The translations under genes and the position numbers were made by a program. Shown here one piece after another: positions 22,934 through 33,199 of a stretch of 64,000 nt of DNA. The notes under the pieces are model-generated. The model ran no database searches, was not told the origin of the DNA, and saw nothing but the letters and a program-made list of their open reading frames with translations. The DNA is taken from NCBI GenBank assembly GCA_963580285.1, contig OY757011.1, positions 102,206,316-102,270,315 of the forward strand, written 5' to 3'. The stretch's first letter is position 1. Each line of letters starts with the position of its first letter. This DNA comes from Lucinisca nassula (lineage: Eukaryota > Mollusca > Bivalvia > Lucinida > Lucinidae).

Positions 22934-23229
22934 TTGATTAATTGATTTGAGGATTAACGTCCCCATCACCACTATATAGGTCATTTTGGAGACGTTGCTC
23001 CAAATTTTGTGGGGCCTTTACCAGACATCGAGATGAAATGACATCTCAAGCCCTGTGGCCCAATGAAACCAATAGGGTTTATAAGCACGGACGGTCCAAC
23101 TCGCACCGCTTGGCCTCGGCAGGCTTAGATCCTCTAAGCCGTTTACCAGTACTCATGTGCGGTCAGATTCAGCTCTGCGTGGAAGCATCATACAACCCAT
23201 TTATTTCTTCAAGCCCCAATGGGCGGGGG
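22934..23229 (-). repeat. SINE S1 inside the mariner
   Basis: A perfect 16-bp duplication, CCACCATCTATGCACA, lies at 22918-22933 and 23230-23245. The SINE interrupts what was the N-terminal transposase coding region. Confidence 0.93.
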
Positions 23230-23292
23230 CCACCATCTATGCACAAGTTAAAGTTCTGGGTTTGGGGAATTCAAACATGGTAGAATGTCTTT

Positions 23293-24191
23293 AGAAGATG
23301 AAACCAGGTCTGGATGCCAATCAGATGCCACCGATGAAGAAATGTGTAACAAGGTATGGGATCTGGTGTACTCTGATAGGCAAATTAAGGTGGAAGAAAT
23401 AGTGAAAGCTTTTTCGCACAAATTTCACATGGTTGCGTTTCAACAATTTTGCATGATAGCTTAGGTATGTGCAAGCTAACAGCCCGTTGGGTCCCAAACT
23501 CCCTTAGCGACAAGCAAATAGCAACCAGGGCATCAGTATGCAGGGCATTGTTGCAGCAGTTTAGGTAAAAAAAAGATGATTTTCTTGCACGTCCAGGGAC
23601 TGTAGATGAGACCTGGGTCCATTATAATGAGCCAGAGAATAAAACTCCAAGGGCCGGAGTCTCCGAGGCCAAAGAAGTTCAAAACACAAACCTCTGCTGG
23701 AAAATATGATGACAACTATATTGGGATGCACAATGCTGATTTTGTTGGACTCTCTAGCAAAGAAAAGTACAAAAATAGGTGCATATTATGCAAATTTGCT
23801 CGACCAAATGAGAACTGCGATCCATGAAAAACGCCGTGGTCAACTCTCCAAAGGGATTCTGCTCCAACAGGACAATGCAAGAGTCCACACTTGCAAAATT
23901 GCATTGGATGCTGTTGAGCGGAATAGGTTTGAGCTAATAATTTCACACCTAGCATATTCTTCGGACTTAGCTCCTGGTGACTATTACCTGTTCCCAAACT
24001 TGAAAGTGGATATCTGTGGACGCCATTTCCAGTCCAACAAAGAAGTTGTGGCAGCAGTTGAGGAGTGGGTCAGAGACAAGGACCCCTGGCTTCTTCAGTC
24101 CTGGGCTGATGACACTGGAATAGTGTTGGTACAAGTGCATCATTCTAAGGGGCAATTACATCGAAAAAGAAGAGATCTCGCCCAGAAATAA
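23293..24191 (+). pseudogene. Mariner transposase remnant (DDD type)
   Basis: The encoded enzyme would cut and paste DNA at TA sites in the nucleus. Visible pieces in order are SLEDETRSG (start of the spacer between DNA-binding helices), ARWVPNSLSDKQ (the WVPHEL-like motif), TVDETWVHYNEPE (first catalytic Asp, 23605), SPRPKKFKTQTSAGK, QQDNARVHT (second Asp) and YSSDLAPGDYYLFP (third Asp). The first Asp, the SPRPKK segment and the second/third Asp are in three different frames, so at least two frameshifts break it. The upstream coding part is interrupted by an S1 SINE. The last 161 codons remain open and contain the second and third Asp, separated by 35 residues by my count rather than the usual 34. 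It is non-functional. Confidence 0.88.
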
Positions 24192-24319
24192 GTTAGGCTG
24201 ATTTTTTATTGACTCGCCTCGTAGCATATTGCACATACCATTTTCGTAACATTTACAATGCCCCGGCTCATATACATCTTCAATCAGAGGACTGGAAATT
24301 TACTTATATCCTCATAAAC

Positions 24320-24648
24320 AAGAGGGCCCAGAGGGCCCTGGTTCGCTCACCTGATCCAAAGCATAACAAGTGGGCCCCGGGCAGGGTCAATTTTGGCCCC
24401 AGGGCTAAAATTTGAACAATCTTGGTAGCGGTCCACAAGATGAAGCTTTCATTTAAAAAATCTATTTTTAGCTCCTGTGACCTAGATGTGCAATGGACCG
24501 GAACCATTTGAACAACTTTGAAAGGGGACCACCTAAGGATCATTCCTGTGAAGTTTGGTCAAAATCCGATCAGTGGTTTAGGAGAAGATGTCGTTTGAAG
24601 AAATTGTTTACGCACGGATGACAGACAAAAAGTGATCCTAATATAAAA
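24320..24648 (+). mobile_element. Array element P6, short, no full monomers
   Basis: Starts AAGAGGGCCCAGAGGGCCC. Its first ~130 bp look identical to those of P7 next door. It jumps straight to the 3' unique part (GGAACCATTTGAACAACTTT) and ends GTGATCCTAATATAAAACAC without the usual CTAA hairpin. Confidence 0.75.
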
Positions 24649-24651
24649 CAC

Positions 24652-26972
24652 AAGAGGGCCCAGAGGGCCCTGGTTCGCTCACCTGATCCAAAGCATAACA
24701 AGTGGGCCCCGGGCAGGGTCAATTTTGGCCCCAGGGCTAAAATTTGAACAATCTTGGTAGCGGTCCACAAGATGAAGCTTCATATCTAATATGAAAGACC
24801 TGGGCTTTCTGGTTTCAGAAAAGAAGATTTTAAAGGTTTACCCTGCATATAGAAGTCTATGTAAAACAAGATTTTCCCTATATAAGTCTATGTTAAACCA
24901 AAGGGCCCCCGAGCGGAGGCATTTTTGGCCCCAGGGCTATAATTTGAACAATCTTGGTAGAGGTCCACTAGCTGAAGCTTCATAACAAATATCAAAGACC
25001 TAAGCCTTGTGTTTCAGAGAAGATGATTTTTAAAGATTTTCCCTATATAAGTCTATGTAAAACCAAAGGGCCACATGGCGGGGGCATTTTTGGTCTCAGG
25101 CCTATAATTTGAACAATCTTTATAGAGGTCCACTAGCTGAAGCGTCATAACAAATATCGAAGACCTAAGCCTTGTGGTTTCAGAGAAGAAGATTTTTCAA
25201 GATTTTCCCTATATAAGTCTATGTAAAACCAAAAGGCCCCGGAGCGGGGGCATTTTTGGCCCCAGCGCTATAAATTGAACAATCTTGGTAGGGTCCACTA
25301 GATGAAGCTTCATACCAAATATCAAAGACCTGGGCCTTACGGTTTCAGAGAAGAAGATTTTTAAAGATCTTCCCTATATAAGCCCATGTAAAACCAAAGG
25401 GCCCTGGAGCGGGGGCATTTTTGGCCCCAGCACTATAATTTGAACAATCTTGGTAGGGGTCCACTAGATGAAGCTTCATACCAAATATCAAAGACCTGGG
25501 CCTAGCGGTTTCAGAGAAGAAGATTTTTCAAGATTTTCCCTATATAAGCCCATGTAAAACCAAAGGGCCCCCGTGCGGGGGCATTTTTAGCTTCAGCACT
25601 ATAATTTGAACAATCTTGGTAGGGGTCCACTAGATAAAGCTTCATACCTAATATCAAAGACCTGGGCCTTGCGGTTTCAGAGAAGAAGATTTTTAAAGAT
25701 TTTCCCTATATAAGCCCTTGTAAAATCAAAGGGCCCCCGTGCGGGGGCATTTTTGGCCCCAGCACTATAATTTGAACAATCTTGGTAGGGGTCCACTAGA
25801 TGTAGCTTCATACCAAATATCAAAGACCTGGGCCTTGCGGTTTCAGAGAAGAAGATTTTTCAAGATTTTCCCTATATAAGCCCATGTAAAACCAAAGGGC
25901 CCCCGTGCGGGGGCATTTTTAGCTTCAGCACTATAATTTGAACAATCTTGGTAGGGGTCCACTAGATAAAGCTTCATACCTAATATCAAAGACCTGGGCC
26001 TTGCGGTTTCAGAGAAGAAGATTTTTAAAGATTTTCCCTATATAAGCCCTTGTAAAACCAAAGGGCCCCCGTGCGGGGGCATTTTTGGCCCCAGCACTAT
26101 AATTTGAACAATCTTGGTAGGGGTCCACTAGATGAAGCTTCATACCAAATATCAAAGACCTTGGCCATGCGGTTTCAGAGAAGAAGATTTTTCAAGATTT
26201 TCCCTATATAAGCCCATGTAAAACCAAAGGGCCCCCGTGCGGGGGCATTTTTAGCTCCAGCACTACAATTTGAACAATCTTGGTAGGGGTCCACTAGATG
26301 AAGCTTCATACCAAATATCAAAGATCTGGGCCTAGCGGTTTCAGGGAAGATGATTTTTAAAGATTTCCGCTATATAAGCCCATGTAAAATCAAAGGGCCC
26401 CCGTGCGGGGGCATTTTTAGCTCCAGCACTATAATTTGAACAATCTTGGTAGGGGTCCACTAGATGAAGCTTCATACCAAATATCAAAGATCTGGGCCTT
26501 GCGGTTTCAGAGAAGAAGATTTTTAAAGATTTTCCCCATATAAGCCCATGCAAAACCAAAGGGCCCCCGTGCGGGGGCATTTTTGGCCCCAGCACTAAAA
26601 TTTGAACAATCTTAGTAGGGGTCCACTAGATGAAGCTTCATACCAAATATCAAAGACCTGGGCCTTGCGGTTTCAGAGAAGAAGATTTTTTAAGTTTTCG
26701 GTGAAAAAAATCTATTTTTGGCTCCTGTGACCTATATGTGCAATGGACCGGAACCATTTGAACAACTTTGAAAGGGGACCACCTAAGGATCATTCCTGTG
26801 AAGTTTGGTCCAAATCCGATCAGTGGTTTAGGAGGAGATGTCGTTTGAAGAAAAGTTTACGGACGCACGCACGGACGCACGGACGCACGCACGGACGCAC
26901 GGACGCACGACGGACGACGGACAAAAAGTGATCCCAAAAGCTCACCTTGTCACTACGTGACAGGTGAGCTAA
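24652..26972 (+). mobile_element. Array element P7
   Basis: 5' palindrome AAGAGGGCCCAGAGGGCCC, ~11 monomers of ~166 bp, an ACGCACGGACGC tract, and the hairpin AGCTCACCTTGTCAC / GTGACAGGTGAGCT ending CTAA. A two-monomer block is duplicated almost exactly with a 332-bp period (TAGCTTCAGCAC at 25588 and 25920). Confidence 0.85.
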
Positions 26973-27119
26973 AAAAAAGTAAATTCAGTTCCAAAATAAA
27001 ACTAAAATGTAAAACATTCATTCTCCCAGAACTCTGATTAATTTCCAAGAGAAATCTAATCACCAAATGACGCATTGTCATTCTGCACACCGCATCTTAG
27101 GAGAGGCTATATTGAGGAT

Positions 27120-27450
27120 CTTACACTCGTGGTCATTTCATATGAAATTTATGAAACGAGCCTGCGGCAAGTTTCATAAATTTCATTTTTTTTTTTTTTT
27201 TTTGGTTTGGGTTTTACGGCCCTTTCAAGATTATTTCACTCATATCAAGCCGATCGTTAATCAGAGGTTGGCTAAAACCAGAGTACCCGGAGAAAAACCA
27301 CCTGACCTTCCGTTGCAGAACTTGGCGTCTCACACGTGGCCCGAGCGAGGCTCCAACCTACGGCGGTGAGAGACCTAATAACTAAGAGTCAGCGCTCTTA
27401 TCCACTAGGCCACGGACATAAATTTCATATGAAATGATCAAGAGTGTAAG
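27120..27450. mobile_element. Palindromic MITE-M split by S4
   Basis: Removing the insert leaves a ~90-bp near-perfect palindrome. The left arm CTTACACTCGTGGTCATTTC and TATGAAATTTATGAAAC pairs with GTTTCATAAATTTCATA and GAAATGATCAAGAGTGTAAG. Confidence 0.75.
27187..27416 (-). repeat. SINE S4 (tRNA-derived, poly-A tail)
   Basis: Minus strand: head GTGGCCTAGTGGATAAGAGC (box A), a box B-like GTAGGTTGGAGCCTC, body through GGTGGTTTTTCTCCGGGTAC, ending GGGCCGTAAAACCCAAACC and a run of ~18 A. CATAAATTTCAT flanks it at 27175-27186 and 27417-27428, a perfect 12-bp duplication. Confidence 0.88.
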
Positions 27451-27716
27451 ATTCTGTTTATCATATGACCACTTTAAATTGGATTTTATCACTTTTAAAG
27501 ACAAGTTTTTACCACAAAAAATGCATGGTTGACATGGACATCGTCTCCCCCCCAGTAGGGTCTTACGATTTTCATTACACGACATTATCCACTGCTTAAC
27601 AATGACGTGATAATTTTTTTTTCTCATGTGATATTTTTTTTTTTTCTCAATTCTTCAAGCACCAGCAGACAGCAGTCTAATTTTCCATTTACAGAGTAGA
27701 TATTTACAGTGAAATT

Positions 27717-27946
27717 CTGCTATTAAGACCACCTTAAATTAAGAATAATTCTGCTATTAAGACCACCTAAAATTAAGAATAATTCTGCTTTAAAAAGCTT
27801 ATTAAGTAGGTTGCAGTTATTCTTTCAATGTGTTTTCTGCATACAATGTTCTCTGGTCAGAGATCACCTTTGGGACTGTTCAAAAGTGGTCTTAAAGACC
27901 ACTTTTGAACAGTCCCAAAGGTGGTCTTAATAAAGGAATTCTACTG
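27717..27946. mobile_element. MITE-E, 230 bp
   Basis: TACAGTGAAATTCTGC and GGAATTCTACTGTA ends with TA flanks. The centre is a near-perfect hairpin, TTTGGGACTGTTCAAAAGTG / CACTTTTGAACAGTCCCAAA. The left arm segment CTATTAAGACCACCT is duplicated. Confidence 0.85.
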
Positions 27947-28083
27947 TATATACAAGTATATTACAGAAACTGTTATTTCAATGTAGTTAAGCCAGATTTT
28001 ATGTTTTTTTGTGTGTTCTTGTTTTACAACAAAGTTTTTTTAAAGTTCATATATCAGCAATCCCTGGCCAGAATCAGGTCACT

Positions 28084-28394
28084 CTAAACCCATTTTAGAC
28101 TGGAAACCCCAAAACGGGTACTGTGGCGAACAGTGCAGGCCCAGATCAGATGCCGCAGAATGTGGCGTCTGATCAGGGCCTACACTGTTGGGAAAAGTTA
28201 AGCCATTTTCCAGATGATGATGATGATTTCGTGCTTAACGATGCGTCAACCCTCTTTGTGGGTCATAAGCGTCAAGCCGTTAATGGTTAAATTACATGAG
28301 CCATTTTCCAGAAAACACAACCTGACACCCCTAAATTTTGGAATGGACTCCTGGTATATATGAGGAAGATTCCATTTGATATAAAAAGGGTTAA
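28084..28394. mobile_element. MITE-B with a LINE-tail insertion
   Basis: Starts AAACCCATTTTAGACTGG, has the core GATGCCGCAGAATGTGGCGTC, and ends AAAAAGGGTTAA. It is interrupted by an 84-bp unrelated segment flanked by a perfect 14-bp duplication. Confidence 0.82.
28215..28298 (-). mobile_element. 5'-truncated retroelement tail
   Basis: Minus strand: CATTAACGGCTTGACGCTTA, then GACCCACAAAGAGGGTTG, ending in ATCATCATCATCA. AGCCATTTTCCAGA flanks it at 28201-28214 and 28299-28312. A long target duplication plus a simple-repeat 3' tail fit a severely 5'-truncated non-LTR retrotransposon. The LINE family could not be named. Confidence 0.75.
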
Positions 28395-28481
28395 TTATAA
28401 TCATGTAACAAGGTAAACTTACATAAAATATAAAACCCGATGGTGTGTGGCACCAAGGTCATGAATTAGGTCACACTCTCT

Positions 28482-28536
28482 TTTACCCATTGTATGCGGG
28501 AAACCCCTAAAGGGGTACCTTGGCAAACAGTGCATG
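28482..28536. repeat. MITE-B' end fragment
   Basis: TTTTACCCATTGTATGCGGG and AAACCCCTAAAGGGGTA followed by CAAACAGTGCATG match one end of B' copies at 35730-35969 and 38859-39073. It is cut at the start of the mariner scrap. Confidence 0.6.
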
Positions 28537-28539
28537 GTA

Positions 28540-28727
28540 TGCACAGATGCGCATTATGTAAATCTGCTCGACCAACTGAGAGCTGCTATCAGTGAAAAAC
28601 GCCAGGTAAACCCTCCAAAGCGATTCTGCTCCAACAGGACAATGCAAGAGTCCACACTTCCAAAATTGCAGTGGATTGGGTATGAGATAATACTGCACCC
28701 CGCCAATTCTCCACACTTAAGCTACAC
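28540..28727 (+). pseudogene. Mariner transposase scrap
   Basis: NLLDQLRAAISEKRQ is clearly related to NLLDQMRTAIHEKRR of the mariner at 22727-24221. Another frame reads LLQQDNARVHTSKIAV, matching the second catalytic motif there, and YEIILHPANSP follows in a further frame. Only about 60 codons' worth of the ~340-residue protein remain, with at least one frameshift. The fragment lies between a cut MITE-B' end and tandem array Q; no inverted ends are present. It shows that a related mariner copy also sat in this region. Confidence 0.78.
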
Positions 28728-29253
28728 TTCACCTGTGACCTTGACCTTGAGTTGGCATGGTTTATTTATGGGTTCTGCACATCATCTCACTGAGGGGGGT
28801 ATTTCACCAAAGTTTAATGAAAATCTTTCCAGGGGTAAAGGAGATATGGAACATATACACAAAATTCAAAGTTTCGAACTCGTGACCTTCAACTGTGACC
28901 TCGACCTTGAGTCGGCATGGTATATTTATGTGTTCTGCACATCAGCTCACTGAGGGAGATAATTGACCAAAGTTTAATGAAAATCCTTGCAGCGGTAAAG
29001 GAGATATGGATCGGACACAAAATTCAAAGCTTCAAACTCTTGACCTTCAAATGTGACCTTGACCTGGAGTCGGCATGGTTCATTTATGGGTTCTGCACAA
29101 CAGCTCACTGACAAGAATATTTGACCAAAGTTTAATCAAAATCTATCAAAGGATTCAGGAGATAAGGAGGGGACAAGAAAGTGTTATGGACAGATGGGCA
29201 GACAGATGAAGGCCATTCCTATAATCCTTGCTCCACTTCGCAGCGGGGGATTA
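28728..29253 (+). repeat. Tandem array Q with terminal hairpin
   Basis: Three monomers of ~170 bp are marked by GTGACCTTGACCTTGAGT, TATGGGTTCTGCACA and GACCAAAGTTTAATGAAAAT. The end has a GACAGATGGGCAGACAG tract and the inverted pair TAATCC / GGATTA around CTCCACTTCGCAGCGG. This is the same logic as the P elements, with different sequence. Confidence 0.75.
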
Positions 29254-29294
29254 AAAATGTCATCTGCTATTGGTTTTGCTTGGTGCTTTATGGG

Positions 29295-29400
29295 TTAAAC
29301 TGCTGGCAGAATGGGAAAACAGTACAGAACCTGATCAGACAGCTCCTCCAGACTGTCTAATCTGGACATACATCTGCTCCCGAGAAACTTACAGAAATTT
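29295..29400. repeat. Isolated palindromic core, degraded
   Basis: AAAACAGTACAGAACCTGATC and AGACTGTCTAATCTGGACAT resemble the MITE-C/D core, but no family ends could be recognised around it. Confidence 0.5.
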
Positions 29401-29575
29401 CAACTCATTAAAGCTGATTCAGTTAATTTTCGTCCGGATTCACAAAACTGCATATAAATGGCTTCATTAATCTTCAGCACAGCAAAGTGTCGGAGACAAT
29501 TTTTTTTTCCAGTTTGCTTGCGAAAGATGAGAAATCGTATTCTGTTTCTATGCACGTATGACATAAGCTTTTAAT

Positions 29576-29799
29576 TACCGTAAAAATCCTAAAAGTTTGG
29601 ACACCCTGAGGACTTGATGTAGTTCTCCTGAAATTTTAACAAATTTGTTTCACGATCCAACAAGGAGTCCAAAAGATGCAGACAGAATGGCAAACAGTGT
29701 AGACCCTGATCAGACTGCTCCTTCAGGAGCAGTCTGATCTGGGTCTGCACTGTTTGCTTAGGCCTATCAGTCCCAATACTTAGGATCATTAATACGGTA
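29576..29799. mobile_element. MITE-D, full length
   Basis: Left end TACCGTAAAAATCCTAAAAG; right end TTAGGATCATTAATACGGTA. The centre is CAGTGTAGACCCTGATCAGA and its complement around TGCTCCTTCAGGAGCA. This is the best D copy in the window. Confidence 0.85.
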
Positions 29800-30064
29800 A
29801 AATCAATGGTAAATAGAAGTATCTGACAAGAAAACCATGCTAATTAATACCTGTGCAATAAGGGATTATTCAATTTTTGTTGCTATTTTACATTTGCTTC
29901 AATGGCCCTTTTAAGAATGTTTCACGCTCATCGAGCTGAATGTTAATCAAAGCAAAATAGCAGAGAACAGTTAGAGCTCCGCAAGTGGAGCATTTTATGC
30001 CCTTGGCAAGTAATCCACTGTAACACATACATGTATACTGATGTTTGTTTGTTTGAGGTTTTCA

Positions 30065-31208
30065 TTGCCTCCACTTCTATTTTGCATATCAGAGCTGTTT
30101 TGTTTGTGCCTTGTGGTGGCTGTAAAAAGTCTCCCCGTACATGCATTTAATGCTCTTATTTTTCCAATCCTCAGTGATTGCTTTAACAATTGCTTTTCAT
30201 CATTCCTTAATTTGACATCCTTTTGATACCTGGTGTCTCTGATGGGAGCTGTGGGTTAATTGTATCGATTCCTGATCATTGCCTCCACTTCTATTTTGCA
30301 TATCAGAGCTGTTTTGTTTGTGCCATGTGGTGGCTGTAAAAGGTCTCCCCGTACATGCATTTAATGCTCTTATTTTTCCAATCTTCAGGGATTGCTTTTA
30401 CAATTGCTTTTCATCGTTCCTGAATTTGACATCCTTTTGATACCTGGTGTCTCTGATGGGAGCTGTGGGTTAATTGTATTGATTCCTGATCATTGCCTCC
30501 ACTTCTATTTTGCATATCAGAGCTGTTTTGTTTGTGCCATGTGGTGGCTGTAAAAGGTCTCCCCGTACATGCATTTAATGCTCTTATTTTTCCAATCCTC
30601 AGGGATTGCTTTTACAATTGCTTTTCATCATTCCTTAATTTGACATCCTTTTGATACCTGGTGTCTCTGATGGGAGCTGTGGGTTAATTGTATTGATTGC
30701 TGATCATTGCCTCCACTTCTATTTTGCATATCAGAGCTGTTTTGTTTGTGCCATTTGGTGGCTGTAAAAGGTCTCCCTGTACATGCATTTAATGCTCTTA
30801 TTTTTCCAATCCTCAGGGATTGCTTTTACAATTGCTTTTCATTGTTCCTTAATTTAACATCCTTTTGATACCTGGTGTTTCTCATGGGAGCTCTGGGTTA
30901 ATTGTATCGATTCCTGATCATTGCCTCCACTTCTATTTAACATCCCCATCAACACTGTATACCTCATTCTGGAGATGTTGCTTCCAGGTTTGTTGGACGT
31001 TTAACCAACATTGAGATAATATGACATCTCAAGCCCTATCGCCCAATGAAACCAATTTGATGCTCTTATTTTTCCAATCCTCAGGGATTGCTTTTACAAT
31101 TGCTTTCATTGTTCCTTAATTTGACATCCTTTTGATACCTGGTGTTTCTCATGGGAGCTCTGGGTTAATTGTATCGATTCCTGATCATTGCCTCCACTTC
31201 TATTTAAC
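30065..31208. repeat. 214-bp tandem repeat with embedded SINE piece
   Basis: TGCCTCCACTTCTATTTTGC begins at 30065, 30280, 30494 and 30708; a further unit starts at 30922. Units share CATGCATTTAATGCTCTTAT and TTGATACCTGGTGTCTCTGA. In the 30922 unit the middle is replaced by ~120 bp of S1 SINE (30936-31056), after which the unit resumes. The next unit (31189) runs into a longer S1 copy. Confidence 0.9.
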
Positions 31209-31485
31209 ATCCCCATCAACACTGTATACCTCATTCTGGAGATGTTGCTTCCAGGTTTGTTTGACGTTTAACCGACATTGAGATGAAATGACATCTCAGG
31301 CCCTATCGCCCAATAAAACCAATACGGTTTATAAGCATGGACGGTCCGACTCGCACCGCTTTGCCTGGGCAGGTTTAGAACCTCTAAGCGGTTTACCAGT
31401 ACTCCTGTGCGGTCAGTTTTAGCTCTGCGTGGAAGCATCATGCAGTGCATCTATTTCTTCCAGCCCCAATGGGCAGGGGCCAGCA
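31206..31485 (-). repeat. SINE S1
   Basis: Body and head of S1, opening TTAACATCCCCATCAACACT and ending near CCCCAATGGGCAGGGGC. Its first ~120 bp match the piece at 30936-31056, including the unusual TATACCTCATTCTGGAGATG. Confidence 0.85.
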
Positions 31486-31537
31486 AATAGTAGGTGGGAT
31501 TAGCTAAAAAAGAAAAGTTCATAGACTGACAACTGGA

Positions 31538-31836
31538 TTCGCCCCCACCCATCGGGGCTTGAAGAAATAGATGGGCTGCATGATGCTTCCACGCAGAGCT
31601 GAAACCTACCCGCACACGAGTACTGGTAAACCGCTTAGAGGATCTAAGCTTGCACAGTCAAAGCAGTGCGAGTCGGCCTGTCCATGCTTATAAACCCTGT
31701 TGGTTTCATTGGGCGGCAGGACTTGAGATGTCTTTCATCTCAATGTTGGGTAAAAGTCCCACAAAATTGGAAGCAACGTCTCCAAAATGACCTTTACAGT
31801 GTTGACGGGGATGTTAAACCTCAAATCAAACAAAAA
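31538..31836 (+). repeat. SINE S1, full length
   Basis: ACTGACAACTGGA at 31525-31537 and 31837-31849 is a perfect 13-bp duplication. It faces the previous S1 head to head, 52 bp apart. Confidence 0.92.
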
Positions 31837-31907
31837 ACTGACAACTGGACATAATTCTGCTAATAATTGGTGGACTGAAACCTCTAACCAAAAGCACTGC
31901 TTCATAT

Positions 31908-32143
31908 GAGCCCCGCAAAGCGAATTTGTGTCTTCGAGCATTCCGTCATGACAAATTTTAACTGCGCATGCCCAGCCATTCAGAGGGGCCAGGGATATGG
32001 CTTTCTGTCTGAAGGTTCCTCTTGATTTACTGCTTGTATGAGCGAGCAGCGAAGGTTCAGGCTAGACTGCGCGGATGCGCAGGCTCGCCTGAACCTTTGC
32101 TGCTCGCATAGGTGATAAGTACCAAAATCGCTTGACGGGGCCC
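31908..32143. mobile_element. MITE-H, 236 bp
   Basis: Same element as 4069-4304, inverted: GAGCCCCGCAAAGCGAATTT at the left, AAATCGCTTGACGGGGCCC at the right. ATAT flanks both ends (31904-31907, 32144-32147), a 4-bp duplication. Confidence 0.85.
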
Positions 32144-32189
32144 ATATCATGGTCTTACAATAAATCTCCTTTCAGCTTGATGGGATGTA

Positions 32190-32430
32190 AACAATTTTGT
32201 GGGACTTTTACCCGACATTGAGATGAAATTACATCTCAAGCCCTGTCGCCCAATGACACCAAATGGGTTTATAAGCATGGCTTGGCAGGCTTAGATCTTC
32301 TAAGCTGTTTACCAGTACTCGTGTGCGGTCAGTTTCAGCTCTTCATGGAAGCATTATGCATACCATATATTTCTTCAAGCCCAAATGGGCGGGGGCATCC
32401 TTTAGGGGTGTCCTGCATACAATGGGTTAA
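32190..32430 (-). repeat. Truncated S1 next to a B' end
   Basis: 32190-32397 is S1 lacking its 3' CAAA end and with a small internal deletion near CATGGCTTGGCAGG. 32398-32430 (TTTAGGGGTGTCCTGCATAC, then GGGTTAA) is a MITE-B' terminus. Confidence 0.7.
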
Positions 32431-33195
32431 AGATGGTTGGATATCAGAACTGAAGGATTTCAGCAATTTTGAATATCCATGTAGTGGGCGGGCATGCCTC
32501 CCATCAAATTTCAACTCAATCTGACTCGTTGTTTGAAGAATTTCAAGATGATGGGACAGAATGATTTTAGCGATTCTGAACCTCTTTGTTGCCCAAGTTT
32601 CAGCTCAAATTGGAAAGACGTCGTTTGAAGAAATACAAAATGGCAGCCTTTAAATCTCCATGTTACCCTAATACATTCCATCAAGTTTCAGTGCAATCAG
32701 ACTTTCAGTTCGGGAGTAGATGTTGATCAGCGAATTTCAACGTGGCTGCCATGGTTACCATCTTGGATATCCGTTACACGGACAATTTTAGCAATTCTGT
32801 GTCTTCATGTTGCCCTGATGCCTTCTGTTAAGTTTCAGTTCAATCAAACTTTCGGTTCAGAAGAATTTCAAGATCAGCCATCAAAGATATCGGCACAGAA
32901 GTGTTTTAGCAATTCTGAATCTCCATGGTTGCCCATTAAGCTTGAATATAAGCCTTAATTCAGATATCAGTTCTCAGTTCTGGAGGCAATGTCTTTTGTA
33001 GAATTTCAAGCTGGCTATCATGGCTGCCACTGGATATTGGAATGGAAGTATTTTCAGAAATTTCAAATTTTCATCTACTCCAATGCCTCACATCAAATTT
33101 CAACACAATCTTACTTTTGGTTCAGGAGATTCGTTTTGAAGAATTTCAGGGACAGAATTTGCTCCTCAGGAACATATTCTTTCCTTTGGTAATAT
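32431..33195. repeat. Degenerate tandem array U
   Basis: Segments like CCATCAAATTTCAACTCAATC, GAAGAATTTCAAGATG and TTTTAGCAATTCTGAATCTC recur every ~150-180 bp, about four to five times. It looks like the worn body of a pearl-like element related to 44090-44811; termini not found. Confidence 0.6.
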
Positions 33196-33199
33196 TGGT

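Larger units (their letters stand above)
22727..24221 (+). mobile_element. Dead mariner transposon, split by S1
   Basis: TA flanks imperfect inverted ends: CAAGGGCAAGTCATAAAGTA at the left and, read inward from the right, CGAGGCGAGTCAATAAAAA. Without the 296-bp SINE and its duplicated site the element is ~1.18 kb, normal for mariner. A frameshifted transposase lies within. Confidence 0.85.

Noticed and set aside
24320..24785. An assembly duplication error
   Set aside because: The identical first ~130 bp of P6 and P7 looked like one, but the same junction type recurs at 57.7 kb between different elements, so a biological cause is more likely. Long reads would settle it.
26850..26935. A stand-alone microsatellite locus
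   Set aside because: The ACGC/ACGG tract is a fixed part of the array-element 3' region, seen also near 20.7, 60.9 and 63.9 kb.
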